64,000 nt of DNA from Zarea fungicola (lineage: Eukaryota > Ascomycota > Sordariomycetes > Hypocreales > Cordycipitaceae): contig FWCC01000054.1 in NCBI GenBank assembly GCA_900169235.1, forward strand, positions 124,001-188,000, read 5' to 3'. Below, in pieces: positions 24,022 through 34,918 of this stretch. The notes beneath the pieces were generated by a model that was given only the letters and a program-made list of their open reading frames with translations, was not told the origin of the DNA and searched no databases. The translations under genes were made by a program, and so were the position numbers. Every line of letters starts with the position of its first letter. Positions within the stretch are counted from its first letter, which is position 1.

Positions 24022-25524
24022 TCAGTCGCCACCGGCATTATCGCCAGCGTCGCCGCCGTCATCACTGCCATCATCACCACCATCATCTCCATCATCTCCA
24101 TCATCACCATCGTCTCCATCATCACCATCATCACCATCATCACCATCGTCACCATCGTCACCACCGTCACCGCCATCACTGCCGTCACCGCCAGTACCGT
24201 TGCCAGGGTTGGTAGGGTCGGTACCAGTGCCAGTGCCAGGGTCAGTAGGGTCGGTACCGTTGCCATTGTTGTTGCCATCGCCATCATCGCGCTGCACGAG
24301 CTTCTTAGCATCATCATCATCATCACCATCGTCATCACCATCGTCATCACCATCATCATCACCATCATCATCACCATCATCACCATCATCTCCATCATCA
24401 CCATCATCATCACCATCATCATCACCATCATCATCACCATCATCACCGCCATCATCACCGCCATCGTCGTCGTCGCCATCATCACCGTCGTCACCATCGT
24501 CACCGTCGTCACCATCACCACCATCGTCACCATCGTCACCGTCGTCACCATCGTCACCGTCGTCACCATCACCACCATCGTCACCACCATCACCACCATC
24601 GCCACCACCAGGGTTGGTACCGTTTCCAGGGTCGCCGCCACCGGTGCCGCCAATGCGCTGCACAAGCTTGTCACCAAGGGAAGCCAGGGAGGACTCAAAA
24701 GCATCGAAGCTGTCTGCGCCCCAGTCGGCACCATCGGCGCCAGGAACAGCATCCGAGCCAGTAAAGGCGACGTAAAGAACATCATTATCATCGTGAGCCT
24801 CGTTTCCATTGACCGAATCACCGTAGCAGGCTCTTGCTAGCGAGTCAGAAACCTCGCCAATCAGAGGAGGGCCATCATCACCATTGGTGTCACCCCAAAC
24901 ACCATAGACCTATTACTATCATTAGCATTGTTCCCGCTCGGACTCTTGTGCCGGTAAGATACATACAAGCTTGTCGCCGCAGACAACTGCAACAAGGGAT
25001 AGCGGCTCAACGCCATAATCCTCTGGCTGGAAGGTGATGTAGCCGCTCTTGCTGCCATCATTGCCCAAGACAACAAAGGAATGAATGTAGGCGTTCAAAT
25101 CATCAACGCCTTTATCATAGCTCTTGACGGTATCGCCAAAGGTTGTCTGGCCTTGAGTGTCAGTGGAGGAGTCACAGCTTCCATCACCATCACCCAAGGC
25201 GCCATCGCAATCGACGTCCATGTTAACAAGTTCGCCATTCTTGCCCTGAAGATACATGATGCGGTAGTCAGAAAGATGGTCTCCACAGTATCCAAAGTCT
25301 GTTTAAAAAAGGTTCAGTTTCATTCCGTTGTTCCACAGCTAAAGAGTGGCATACTTACTCTTGGAGTCGTCTTCCTGACTGTAAAAGCCACCCTTAAGCT
25401 CATTTTGGCAAGACTTCTGGGCTCGGATGGAGTTGTACAGCTCCCGTAAGTTCTGAGGCACATCACGGCCCAGCACTGGGCTAGCGAGAAGCCCCGCAAG
25501 AAGGAGAGAGCTTGCGGTCTTCAT
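24022..25524 (-). CDS. Secreted GH75 endo-chitosanase with a long Asp/Gly-rich C-terminal tail
   Basis: Three exons (25524-25359, 25298-24967, 24909-24022) give 461 aa. A signal peptide is clear (MKTASSLLLAGLLASPVLG, cleavage near 19). The catalytic region has the fungal chitosanase pattern: NFGYCGDHLSDYRIMYLQG, MDVDCDGAL, GYITFQPEDYGVEPLSLVAVVCGDKL and VYGVWGDTNG...IGEVSDSLARACYG. D173 (GDTNG) and E185 (IGE) are the likely catalytic pair by analogy with the Asp/Glu pair of Fusarium chitosanase. It would hydrolyse chitosan outside the cell. From about residue 250 the protein is a low-complexity tail of GDD/GDDD units in two blocks, each preceded by a copy of KLVQR and an NGT-rich spacer (residues 247 and 369). 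The fungal catalytic domain normally ends near 240-250, so the tail is an extension. Confidence 0.88.
24040..24615 (-). repeat. Trinucleotide-type coding repeat (Asp/Gly codons) in the chitosanase tail
   Basis: The plus strand is a mosaic of ATC, ACC, GTC and CAC triplets (24040-24190 and 24310-24615) broken by a non-repetitive spacer (about 24195-24305). On the coding strand it reads GAT, GAC and GGT. The frame stays open through both blocks. Open frames on the opposite strand here (Ile/Thr- or Ser/Pro-rich) are mirror artefacts of the repeat. Confidence 0.9.
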
Positions 25525-28500
25525 ATTTTTTCCCCAAGAAAAGTTAATTGTTGTGTTTGCTTGTTTGCCTGTGTCTTGGCTGATGGAATATTTTCTGATT
25601 TTGCACGCGGCATCGGGGCAAATTTATAGTTGGCATTTTGCTGCTGTTCACTCATTACCAGACACCGGTATTTACGGCTCTTTGGTTTATGAGATGCATA
25701 TCGAATTCCTCAATGCATATTACCGCTAATTTCCTTTCTGGCTGCTCTTAATGCGGGGATTGCAAGGTACTCCGATGGGATCGACAGTAATGTGGCACGG
25801 CCTGGGGAAAGCTAGATGTGACGCTGAAACAGGCAAGCCCGGTTATAGTCGGCGATTGTCCCGTGGTCCCTTGGCCACTTGCTGAAACGGGATTGTACGG
25901 GCCTAGGAAGTACCATTAACATAACGGTAGGAAGAACCTTAAAAGCTTTCCCTCCCACCTATCAATCAGGAATAGTGTCGATCAATTATGGTAACGTATC
26001 TTACTGCACCATGAGAATGGCGAAATCAAGCCCGGCAAAGGCGGAAAACCGCGGTCTCAAACCGACAAAATACTACAGTAGCAGAAGAGAAGAAGAAAAA
26101 AAATAGATTAAAGGATGAGCGTTAATACCGTAAGTCATTCATTCACTATCTGCGGAGTTTCATCGGCAGCGGTCTTTCAGAACCGATGATGATGCGGCGA
26201 TGGTGACTTTCGTAGGACAGCTTTACGCCATAAAAGTATCAGGAAACCGCCACCGCCAAAAACACTGACAGATTCCTTCCAAGGTTCGAGGAGGAGCCAT
26301 GCGGCCACGGAACGCACTACCTCGAGTGCAAAAAAAAAGAGACAGGTAAATGGGTGTGCCAACAACAGGAAAATAAAGTACTTTTGACAATATATTTCAG
26401 CCACATTAGGCAGACCACTGCAACGTTATTCCTCACGAGGACAAATTATGTAGTAGGGCAATTTGTTACAAAAGCAGTTGGCCGCATAAGATCCTTGTAA
26501 GCCACCCAATCAAGGCAATACGAAAACATCAGTGCGGGTATATTAGAGCATAATGAAGGCTATTATATTCCGTCTGAAGAGGGAGATGAGATTCTTAGCT
26601 CTGGCGCTAATGTTTCTCCAAAGTGATATTTGCCTTGTAAGGCGCGTTTTTACCGACAGGTGGACGCCTTCGGCAACTTGGAGGTTGATTGTACGATGAT
26701 TATATTAAGGTGGCGCTAGAGTCAAGTATCTTGGCCTCAGAGACGCAGATGGCGACGCAGAGCTGTCTGGAATGCAGGCTACAAACATCCATCGGCACTT
26801 AGCAAGAAAAGGATATCCGTGATTGTGATACGGAGCCCCCTTGAGAGTCCCCCGGATGGAAGGCGTGACGAGAGGAGCATTGGAGATGCCGTGCATATTG
26901 CCGAAGAAAAGACCCGACGCTAGCTACGGTGTTTGTCAATGCAACGCCCACTCTGCTTCTTCCACTGAGACCGGGTGTGCCGTGAGGTGGGAGGAGATCC
27001 TCGCAACGTATCTTGTTTTAAATTACAGCCAATATAATGCGTCGTAGTGTTAGGACCTGGATGGTGTCATGTTGTACACTCTACCGGCAGGGCCAGCGCA
27101 TTAGGGTGTACGGGTCGAAATTTGCCACAGGTTAATATGCCATCGTAAAATTTGAGGCCGCTGGCATCGAGGACTACCAGTCTGTCGCATGCTGCGGAGA
27201 TTGTGCCCGTCTCCGTCGCGGTGTCACTTCTAGGACAAGCGAGACGCTGACAAATCACGAAAAAGTTGTAGTTCTTAACGGCCGAAAGAGAATAACACTA
27301 AGGAACCAATTCTAAGAAAGAAAGTGCGTATTCTGCAATGTAGTTGTGCAGAAAGTATCGGCTGTGCCTCCGTTCTACTACATGGAACAAGAGACATATT
27401 GATAGCAAGCTAGCGTCCAGATAGAGGCCAGCCGGATTCACTTCCATGAGGACTGGGTGATGGAAAGTGCTCTATTGGCCCTGATGATGATGCTAGGAGC
27501 TGAGCTGGATGCGATGGCGACGGTGAGAGTCCTTGGGATGGCGATCACAACCAAGAACTAACTAGGTGGATAAAGATGCCCGCAGAATACTACAATGGAG
27601 CTGGAAGCAGATACCAGATTTCCCGCAGGTTCCAACTGCATATCGATAGATCAGCATTAATAATAAGCAGATATACTCCCAATGACTTAGTACGGGAACG
27701 GAAGAAATCGGGGTTCTGCCCATTGGACTTCTAAGTGAAACCCTATCCGCGCCGCACGGACCGTTGAATATGCCATTCGCCGTCAATATACGCCCGCCGT
27801 CGCCGCACAATAATGCGACCCTATACCAGATGACGGAGAGATGAAGATACTGCGACCATCGTAAGAGTTCGCCATGCCGCATGAATTTGGCTTTGGCTTG
27901 CCTCAAACCGTCTGAAAGTTGCCAACTGTAATCTGTAGCGCGTGGTGGTTGCCAACGAACACCTCGCGGCGTGCGGCCGTTCCAAGCCCCGCGACATATA
28001 TGTAGGTAGTTAGATAGTAGTAGCCTGTGACTATAGGGTTAGGTGAAGGGCCTGGCGGAGGCATCTATGGGCCGTATTTGATTGGAAGTGTTGACGGAAG
28101 CAAATACTTTGTGGAGGAGTGCTTGATCGCGATGGTAGGCATAGCACTGAGCTGACAGTTGACACCATAGCGAGAGTAGTAGCAGACATGTTTTTTGTGT
28201 GTATTGTAGTTTCATGTAGTTGCGACGAAGCATTCAAGAGGATAGGTAGTGTGTAAAGCCGTGGTCAGCTGTGAGGTTTAAGAATAACCGACACTGTGGG
28301 TCATTGAGAAGGCAGCGGTTGCGAGCTGCTACCGCTGGCTGTCAACCACTAATAAAACCACAGAGTGGGCGGCTCATCATCGGTCATATCAACATCACAC
28401 TTTGGTCATACGAGGAGAAATTCCAGCACCGTATTCTGCTGCAAAACCGCATCGTAAAATCGAATCACTCACAGGATAAAAACCTGGGACATCATCGCTG

Positions 28501-28559
28501 GCAGCTCAGCAATCACATCGCCGCCAGGAACCCCAACCAGGACGGGCCAGCTCCTCAAA
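25525..28559. other. Intergenic region between the chitosanase and COG7-like genes
   Basis: About 3.0 kb with both flanking genes reading outward, so it is a shared upstream region. A TATA box for the chitosanase lies at its left end (see separate entry). The rest holds short open frames without ATG starts, codon bias or splice signals. No transposon, tRNA or repeat recognised. Confidence 0.5.
25621..25630 (-). promoter_or_regulatory. TATA box of the chitosanase gene
   Basis: The minus strand reads AACTATAAATTTGCC about 100 bp upstream of the ATG at 25524, at a usual distance for a strongly regulated secreted enzyme gene. Confidence 0.5.
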
Positions 28560-29708
28560 ATGACCTCAAATACTAAACTGCGTCGAAGAGCCAGCAGTGC
28601 CGCGTCCAGCAGTGGCCACACGCGTGGGCAGTCTCGGCAAATCGTCAAGCCAAAATCAATACACACTGCTGACGAGTTTGTTCAAGACTTTCTCAGCCCC
28701 TCATTTGATCCGGCTGCCTATCTCAATGCCAAGTTGCCGCCGCTTGCACCAAAGCCCAGCCCCTCGTCTGCCGCTGGGGCTGTACTGCTGGCAGATCTCT
28801 CACACCAGGCCAACGCTCTACTCTCGCAGCTCAATGCGCAGACTACGAGGCTGTCTTCGACGCTGACACAGCTAACTGACGACATTTTGCGCAGCGGGAG
28901 CAGACTTGCGTACGAAGTGGAGCTGCTACGGGGCGAGACTCTGAGCTTGAATGAGACGCTGCATGAGACGCTGCAGGATGATATCAAAAGGTTTATACCG
29001 GACGGCATCAACGTGAAAGTGGAATCAGATGAAGAGAAGGTTCCGGGAGAAGAGGAAGACAAAAACAGAGAGGAGGGGGGAGCCCAGACAAGGAGCCCAG
29101 ATGATGAGCTGTCTGTACCCGCAGAAGGACAAGCAGCCAACGCCAGCAGTGAACCTTCCTATGTTCAGCAGCTACGGACATTAACGTTGGTGCGGTCGCG
29201 CATAGAGACCGTGGTCAAGACGTTTGGCGAGGCTATGGACTTCGGCTTCCCACCGTCCGAGGTGTCTGTCAGCTCCTCGTTCCTCTCCGTCTCTGCACCG
29301 GAACCCGGCTCCCAGCAGCAGAGCTCCGAGGAAAAAGGACAGCAGAATCTTCAGAAGCTGCGTGACGAAATAAGCAACCTGCTGAGACCAGCCAAAAAAA
29401 GCGGCGTAGATCCTGTCGCTGGCATTGAAAAGGCGGCTAACAGGATCGAAGAGCTGAAGGACCTCAACACCGTGTGGAAAGGCACGGTCGAGGAAAAGGG
29501 ACGTAGCCGCTTCATTGAGAGCCTGGCCAAGATGGTCGAGGACAGGCACAAGGAGCTCATGCGCGAGCTGGAGCAGCAGCAGCGCGCCGCGGATCCGTCA
29601 AAGAGGGCGACAGCGGCCGCGGCGGTGGTGGAGGAGGCAAGGTCAACACCACCGCCAGGGGGATTTGGTCTGATAAGCCAACTACAAAAGTTGCGAAGTG
29701 GATTATAA
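28560..29708 (+). CDS. Probable conserved oligomeric Golgi complex subunit 7 (COG7)
   Basis: A single exon of 382 aa. After a basic Ser-rich N-terminus, the block ADEFVQDFLSPSFDPAAYLNAKLPPL resembles the start of COG/Vps51-type tether subunits. Long helices follow (residues about 75-140: LSHQANALLSQLNAQTTRLSSTLTQLTDDILRSGSRLAYEVELLRGETLSLNETL), typical of the N-terminal coiled coil of COG7. Then comes an acidic, presumably disordered stretch (about 155-200) and a second helical block (VQQLRTLTLVRSRIETVVKTFGEAMDFGFPPSEV). COG tethers intra-Golgi retrograde vesicles. The assignment rests on remembered fungal COG7-like sequences; COG5 or Vps51 relatives cannot be excluded. It is much shorter than the human protein but comparable to yeast Cog7 (279 aa). 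Confidence 0.6.
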   Translation: MTSNTKLRRRASSAASSSGHTRGQSRQIVKPKSIHTADEFVQDFLSPSFDPAAYLNAKLPPLAPKPSPSSAAGAVLLADLSHQANALLSQLNAQTTRLSSTLTQLTDDILRSGSRLAYEVELLRGETLSLNETLHETLQDDIKRFIPDGINVKVESDEEKVPGEEEDKNREEGGAQTRSPDDELSVPAEGQAANASSEPSYVQQLRTLTLVRSRIETVVKTFGEAMDFGFPPSEVSVSSSFLSVSAPEPGSQQQSSEEKGQQNLQKLRDEISNLLRPAKKSGVDPVAGIEKAANRIEELKDLNTVWKGTVEEKGRSRFIESLAKMVEDRHKELMRELEQQQRAADPSKRATAAAAVVEEARSTPPPGGFGLISQLQKLRSGL

Positions 29709-30530
29709 AAAGTAATAGATAATGTATAAATGATGATAGATTTTGTGTGCCAAGTTAGGAGCTGCAAGCTGTAATAAAAATGCATTTCTCTGTGTCTTTA
29801 GTCTGTAAAAGAATACGGAATACATACTGTCAATATACAACTATAATTGGAAAAGAAGAAATTGAAGAAATTGTAGAAATGCCCCATGATCTTGCACCGT
29901 CGTACATTGATGCAGTGTCACAAGGTTATTTATTAAAAAATTATTCTCTTTACTTCAGCAACTCACAGTGCAAAATACACAGTACAAATACACAGTGCCC
30001 GTCGTAGGCCGCCCCACAATGGTGCACCCCCCATGGCACCCCATACGGGCCAATCAGATGTACTGCTTGAATCGAAAGCGCCTCACGCGGGCGGTGAGAT
30101 GGCCCAATACGGCCATTGGCAGCCACGCCAGCCATCAGTAGTATCTGGGGCAGAAACGCAGTCGCACAACACCACCAACTGAACGCCCGCCTGTTCCTCA
30201 CCACGCTCTTGATCGAAAGGTATCCGCGTTGCTGGCGAATTCTTTGGAGTGCGCGTGTTTCTGCGTCTATTTTCCGTGTTCCTTGCCCTGTCGCTGCCAC
30301 TATTGCCAACGGCACGCGGACAAACGCAGCGCCTCAAGACTTCTGCCTTTCGCCTGCACTGGCGGCCGCTAGCAGAAGTGAAAAGGCTTTAATGCTTCTG
30401 CATTTCACCCATATTATTTTCGCATAGTGTTCCTTCCTCTTCATTTTCTCTTTCACAGCCTTGCGATTTATATTGCTTTATATCCAGGCCCTTCTGCTTC
30501 CGGAACCAAGGCACAATTCCCCCCAATACA
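29709..30530. other. Intergenic region, 3' of COG7-like gene and promoter of SDS3
   Basis: 822 bp. A CCAATCAG box is at 30050-30057 and CT-rich sequence at 30425-30500, both plausible SDS3 promoter elements. Short open frames here show no family match. Confidence 0.5.
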
Positions 30531-32317
30531 ATGGCCACTAGCGATCCGGCCGCTGCCTCTGCGCTTGGCGGCAAGGCCGACCGGCGCTCCCCTCCCGCGG
30601 CGTCCCAATCAAAGCGTGATCGCAAGCGGCAAGCTCTTATGGAACGCCTCAGCAGTATGAGCGACAAATTTCAGCGCGAGCAGGATCTTACATACCGCGA
30701 CCAGCTCCAGAAGATCCAGTTTGAACTCAACTTGGTGCAACGTTTCGACCCTTATGAGGAGAACCCGCTCGACGCGGCCGATGAGCTGCGCAAAGAGCAC
30801 AAGCAGATCCTAGGCCCCATGGCCAACTCGGAGAGCGCTAGAAGCATGATTGATCTGGCTGGAATTCGTTTCCCTGAGTTCATGGACGACCTAGAGGATC
30901 TCGTCGAGATTCGTGATTTTCAGTTGGCGCAGTCCAAGGCATGTTGACCCTATTAAATAACCAAGCACTTGGAACAAGACGAAAATACAATACTAACGCC
31001 AAATTATTGTAGAACGAATACGACCGGAAAGTTCAAGAATATAAAAATACACATGCCTACAAGGTCGAGACAGCCAGGCGCGAACACCGGGCCCTCACGA
31101 ATACGCTCCGCGACCGACTCATCAATACCCTCACACAAAAGAAGAACAGGCTCAATCGTGAGAAGGAAGTCCTCGAGATCAATGACTCCAACGCCCTGCT
31201 CCTGAATCCCAATCAATTCAGCTTGACCAACCCCGGCTCGCCTGGCGGCAACCACGGCAAGCGAGCGACTCGTTTGCGCAAAGATGCCGACGACTTGACA
31301 CTGTTCCCCGACGGCAAGAAACGCAAGCGAAACCAGGCTGGGGAGGAGGACAACAACTCATCCGCTCCGACTGTCCGCCACCGCGCGCTCGATCCCAACA
31401 GCACCACGCCGCTATGGCAGTCGGAAAAGGCCCGCGCCATGGCCAAGCAGAACGGCCCCGTCTACAGCATCGATAAACTTTTTACCGACAAAGAGCTTTC
31501 CATGCACTACAATACCTCGGCCATTGCGGCCCACATGTATGTGCTGCGCAACCGCGCCAACGGCAATGCCTCGCTGCCGGATGATGACAGCGACTCGGGC
31601 GGCAACGGCCTCGGCAACGGCGACGACAACGACAATGACTCGATCCCGTCCGCACCAGCCATGGAGCGCAACGTTTCGCATGCAACCAGGAGCACGCGTG
31701 GCGGTGCCGCTGGGGCCACCGCCGCCCTTGCTGCCGTCGCTGCGCAAAACTTTCTCGACGACAAGATTCTCGGAATCGAGGGGATCGCCAACTTTGAGCT
31801 ACCGGGCAACCTGGACGTCATCCACGCCATGGAGCCGCCCAAGATGCCGCCGCCGGTGCCCCAACAGTACCTCAAGCCGTATCCGCGCTCGTCGGACCAA
31901 AATTTCCCCATACCCCTCACACCCGAGGACATTGCATCGGACCTCAGCGTCATGGGCATCTTCAAGCAGTACGACCAGTCGCAGCATCGACCCGGCGCCC
32001 ACCTGGATGTGCCAAGTGGCCTGCGCAAGGTTCTCGAGGCCGTGGCCGTGCCGTACCACCGCAGCCGATACGTTGCCATTACTGGTGCACCGCGCGATGA
32101 TCCCGAGAGCCTGCGTGAAAGCCTGGGCATGGCTGGCAGCAGCAGTGTGCGCGAGCAACCCAGCCCTTCTGGTGCTGGTGGCCCGTCCGGTGCCGCGTTT
32201 TCTTCCGCTGCATCGGCCATTCCTATGAGCAGGCAGAGCAGCCTGGGCGGTGGCAGCACGGCTATGAGTCGCCAGGCTACTGGAGGCAGCGGAAGAGGCA
32301 AAGGTCGACGTGGTTGA
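30531..32317 (+). CDS. SDS3: Sds3-like subunit of the Rpd3L histone deacetylase complex
   Basis: Two exons (30531-30938, 31013-32317) give 570 aa. The Sds3 domain runs from about residue 25 to 175: KRDRKRQALMERLSSMSDKFQREQDLTYRDQLQKIQFELNLV, then the Leu/Glu-rich coiled coil and NEYDRKVQEYKNTHAYKVETARREHRALTNTLRDRL after the intron. It scaffolds Sin3-Rpd3 and is needed for deacetylase activity in yeast. The middle has a basic RKDADDLTLFPDGKKRKRNQ segment and a conserved PLWQSEKARAMAKQNGPVYSIDKLFTDKELSMHYNTSAIAAHMY block; the C-terminus is Ser/Gly-rich. The intron must be spliced as GC-AG (AAG/GCATGT ... TACTAAC ... TTGTAG): the only nearby GT would create a stop. Confidence 0.85.
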
Positions 32318-33191
32318 CATCTTGCAAAGAAAGTTTTTAGCATTTCTTTTGCTTCTACTTCTTTGAAAACTATGTGAGATCCTTCATGTCTATTTCTGGG
32401 TCTCACCTATACACTTATGGCGGGCGTTGAAATTTTCATTTTCTCCCTTTTTGGTTGTTCTTTTCCTTTAGCGTTTCTGGCAACAGCCAGCCAAATAACG
32501 CTACGATGGTGCTGGATAAACTGTTTTCAAAATTCATTTTCTTCTTCGGTCTTTCTTATGTATGTGTTTATATATCGAAGGTGTAAGGTCGTACTGGATA
32601 CTGATTGTTTCGTTTCACTACGGGTAAAGAAGACGCATAGCAGGAGTAAAGATGAAATCCCATGTGAAGGAGAAGAAAAAGATCGGCAGCGCAAATGGAA
32701 TCTCCTCGCCATTTTAGTGCCAGAATAAGTAGGAGTTCTTAGCGTCGGTTTATATGTATTCGTGATTTCTCCTCTTTGGAGTATTGAATTTTTGTCTTGG
32801 TCTCAATCGCCTTGAAGAGAGTTTGTAACTATACATTGATATGCGCATCATGCTGGTTAGCCGGCTCATAGATGCGCCACAAGGCCTTTTCATTTATATT
32901 TTGTTATTGATGATAGTTCTGCTCGGAGCAATTTTTTTGTTCCCAAATCCATTTATTGCCATTGCTGCCATACAGCGCTCCATATAGATGGTAACAGCGG
33001 CTTCTTTTGAAAAAAGACGATGGGAAGGCCATTGCATGCTCCATGACATGTTTATTGCAGTTTTAACAAAAATCTACCATGTGAATTGATTTAATTGCTC
33101 CGTTGCATTAATATACACTCCTTTAACGCTACAGTCAACTCTTGCAACAATCACCCCGCATTTCACTCCTCTGCGGCAGGATGCCTCAAGT
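32318..33191. other. Convergent 3' flanks of SDS3 and the CmcJ-like gene
   Basis: 874 bp between two stop codons. T-rich plus-strand sequence and small unsupported frames only. Nothing else seen. Confidence 0.5.
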
Positions 33192-34043
33192 TCATGGTCC
33201 AAAGACCAACGTGCGCACTTCGATGCTCTCACGGCCTTCGGCGTCCACGCGGGTTCGCGGATCCGCGAAGGCGGTGTGTGGCGCGCGGCCGCCAATTCCG
33301 GAACCGGGCTTGAGCGACTCGCTGTCGAAGCACTCTAGCAGCAGGCGCTCGGAGCCGGTCATGCCGCTCAGGTAGTACCATTTCTGGGCCGGGTTGTACT
33401 TGATGCCGGCCGTCTCGCCCGTGTACCCGTTGTTGTACCTGTGCTCCACGGGGACGACGTCGTCGTCCGCGACGCTGCTGGTCGATGCAAACGAGAGCGG
33501 GTTGCTCTCGACAGGACCCTTGTTGAGGGGCCGCCACACGTTGATAAGGCGGTAGCGGCCTTTCAGCAGGGCATCGCCCTCCTCCGTGTCGCCATAGTAG
33601 CGGCGTATGCGTTGCGCAACTGACTTGGCCGTCTGGTCAATGTGGACTCGGTTGACGGGCCTGCGGTTCGCGTTTGGGTCGGAGCGGCGGATGGTGTGGT
33701 CAAAGATGAAGACCCTCTCTGCGCCGGGAATGCGATCAAGGAGAAGCTTCTCGACTTCCGGGTAATAGTTTTGCTTTATGGAGGCGTCGTCTGTAAAGGC
33801 CGTCTCGGCGGAGGTGGGGACGTCCTGGATGACCTGGAAGGCATCGCGGTCGAGGCTGAACTCTGACTCGCGGCCCCGAATGTCGTGGATGGTGGTGGGC
33901 TTTGTGATGTCAGAGTAGTTGCGTTCTGGCAGCTCAGGGGCGGGGTCAATATTGTTGTACGGGTTCGAGTTGTCGGTGGGCGGGTGGTAGTAGTTGAGGT
34001 CGGCAGTAACGTCACCTCGAGGATACGCTACAGCAGTGGCCAT
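33192..34043 (-). CDS. CmcJ/AsaB-like oxidoreductase (GA4-desaturase/hydroxylase family)
   Basis: A single exon of 283 aa. The sequence DVTADLNYYHPPTDNSNPYN near the start, DIRGRESEFSLDRDAFQVI, ERVFIFDHTIRRSDPNANRRPVNRVHIDQTAKSVAQRIRRYYG and RYRLINVWRPLNKGPVESNPL are the hallmarks of the fungal family that includes CmcJ/P8 of cephamycin synthesis, AsaB and GA4 desaturase. These proteins act as hydroxylases or desaturases, often in secondary metabolism; the HxD-like pair in HIDQT and a later H could serve iron binding, but the mechanism is not settled from sequence. The C-terminus AFADPRTRVDAEGRESIEVRTLVF is also typical. No other biosynthetic gene lies nearby, so it is a stand-alone copy. The substrate cannot be predicted. 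Confidence 0.85.
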   Translation of the reverse strand: MATAVAYPRGDVTADLNYYHPPTDNSNPYNNIDPAPELPERNYSDITKPTTIHDIRGRESEFSLDRDAFQVIQDVPTSAETAFTDDASIKQNYYPEVEKLLLDRIPGAERVFIFDHTIRRSDPNANRRPVNRVHIDQTAKSVAQRIRRYYGDTEEGDALLKGRYRLINVWRPLNKGPVESNPLSFASTSSVADDDVVPVEHRYNNGYTGETAGIKYNPAQKWYYLSGMTGSERLLLECFDSESLKPGSGIGGRAPHTAFADPRTRVDAEGRESIEVRTLVFGP

Positions 34044-34918
34044 TATAATGTGTATGTTTTTTGTATATCGGGTTTCTTTTATATTGTTCCTTGAAGAATA
34101 TTCAAGCAGGAGTCAAGGTAAAAGCTGAGCCTCCCAGTGGAGAAATTGTGCCTTTTATTGGGTTGTATGTGTGGTGTTTGACTGAGTGGTGTTGAGTCGA
34201 TGATGGGTTGGTTACATATAATAATGTGTGGGCAATAAAGAAGAGGGAAATAGTAGTTATATAGTACGTATGATGCTGTATTGGATGTAGTAGACGGGGT
34301 GACGGGGTATTGCAATTGTTCCGATCGGGGACACTTGTTTAAATAGCCACTTGAAGTGGAATGTGTCGACAAATGCCAAGTAGTTCTACAGCAATAATGA
34401 TGTGATTTCAAAGCAGTGGCTTTTAAATCAAGTTCCCGCGGGGTTGACGCTAATAAGCAAAATGGGACCAGGCAACACATACGTCTTGCCGATTAAGTTT
34501 CTGCCAGAATGGCAAGGGCATGAATGGTGTACAGTGCGGGCAATTACTCATCAGCTGATGCTTTCGTAATATATTTTATTTGTGAACCATTGAAATAGTC
34601 CTTTTTCAATGCCGTGATCCTTATACACGTCATTCTGCAAGGGTGTAGCCGGACGTAGAGAATCACGGCCCCGCACTAACCGGTCGGCGATTACCTACCG
34701 ATCCAAGCCATTAATGGGCTGTGCGAATTTTCCTGCATTTCATCATTTTTGGAGGCCATGGCGCAATATTCCAAGTCTTAATTACTAACAAGAGAAACTA
34801 TAGAATGAGAGTGTTTGATTCGAGGGATTACTGGCTCATTGATACCGTCGACGCCGATTACTGCACCCAAATTACAAGGAAAAACGAAACGGATAAAAAC
34901 GGCAATTACATAATTGAC
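34044..34918. other. Intergenic region, promoter of the CmcJ-like gene and 3' flank of the GPI protein gene
   Basis: 875 bp, AT-rich in places. No supported gene; an open frame at 34721-35137 on the plus strand overlaps the GPI gene antisense and lacks features. Confidence 0.45.

Noticed and set aside
23868..24840. Long Ile/Thr-, Met/Val- and Ser/Pro-rich open frames opposite or shifted to the chitosanase tail
   Set aside because: They are mirror frames of a triplet repeat, which stays open in all frames. Only the Asp/Gly frame is continuous with a catalytic domain and signal peptide.
27562..27906. 114-codon minus-strand frame
   Set aside because: It starts at a non-ATG codon and has no codon bias or recognisable domain.
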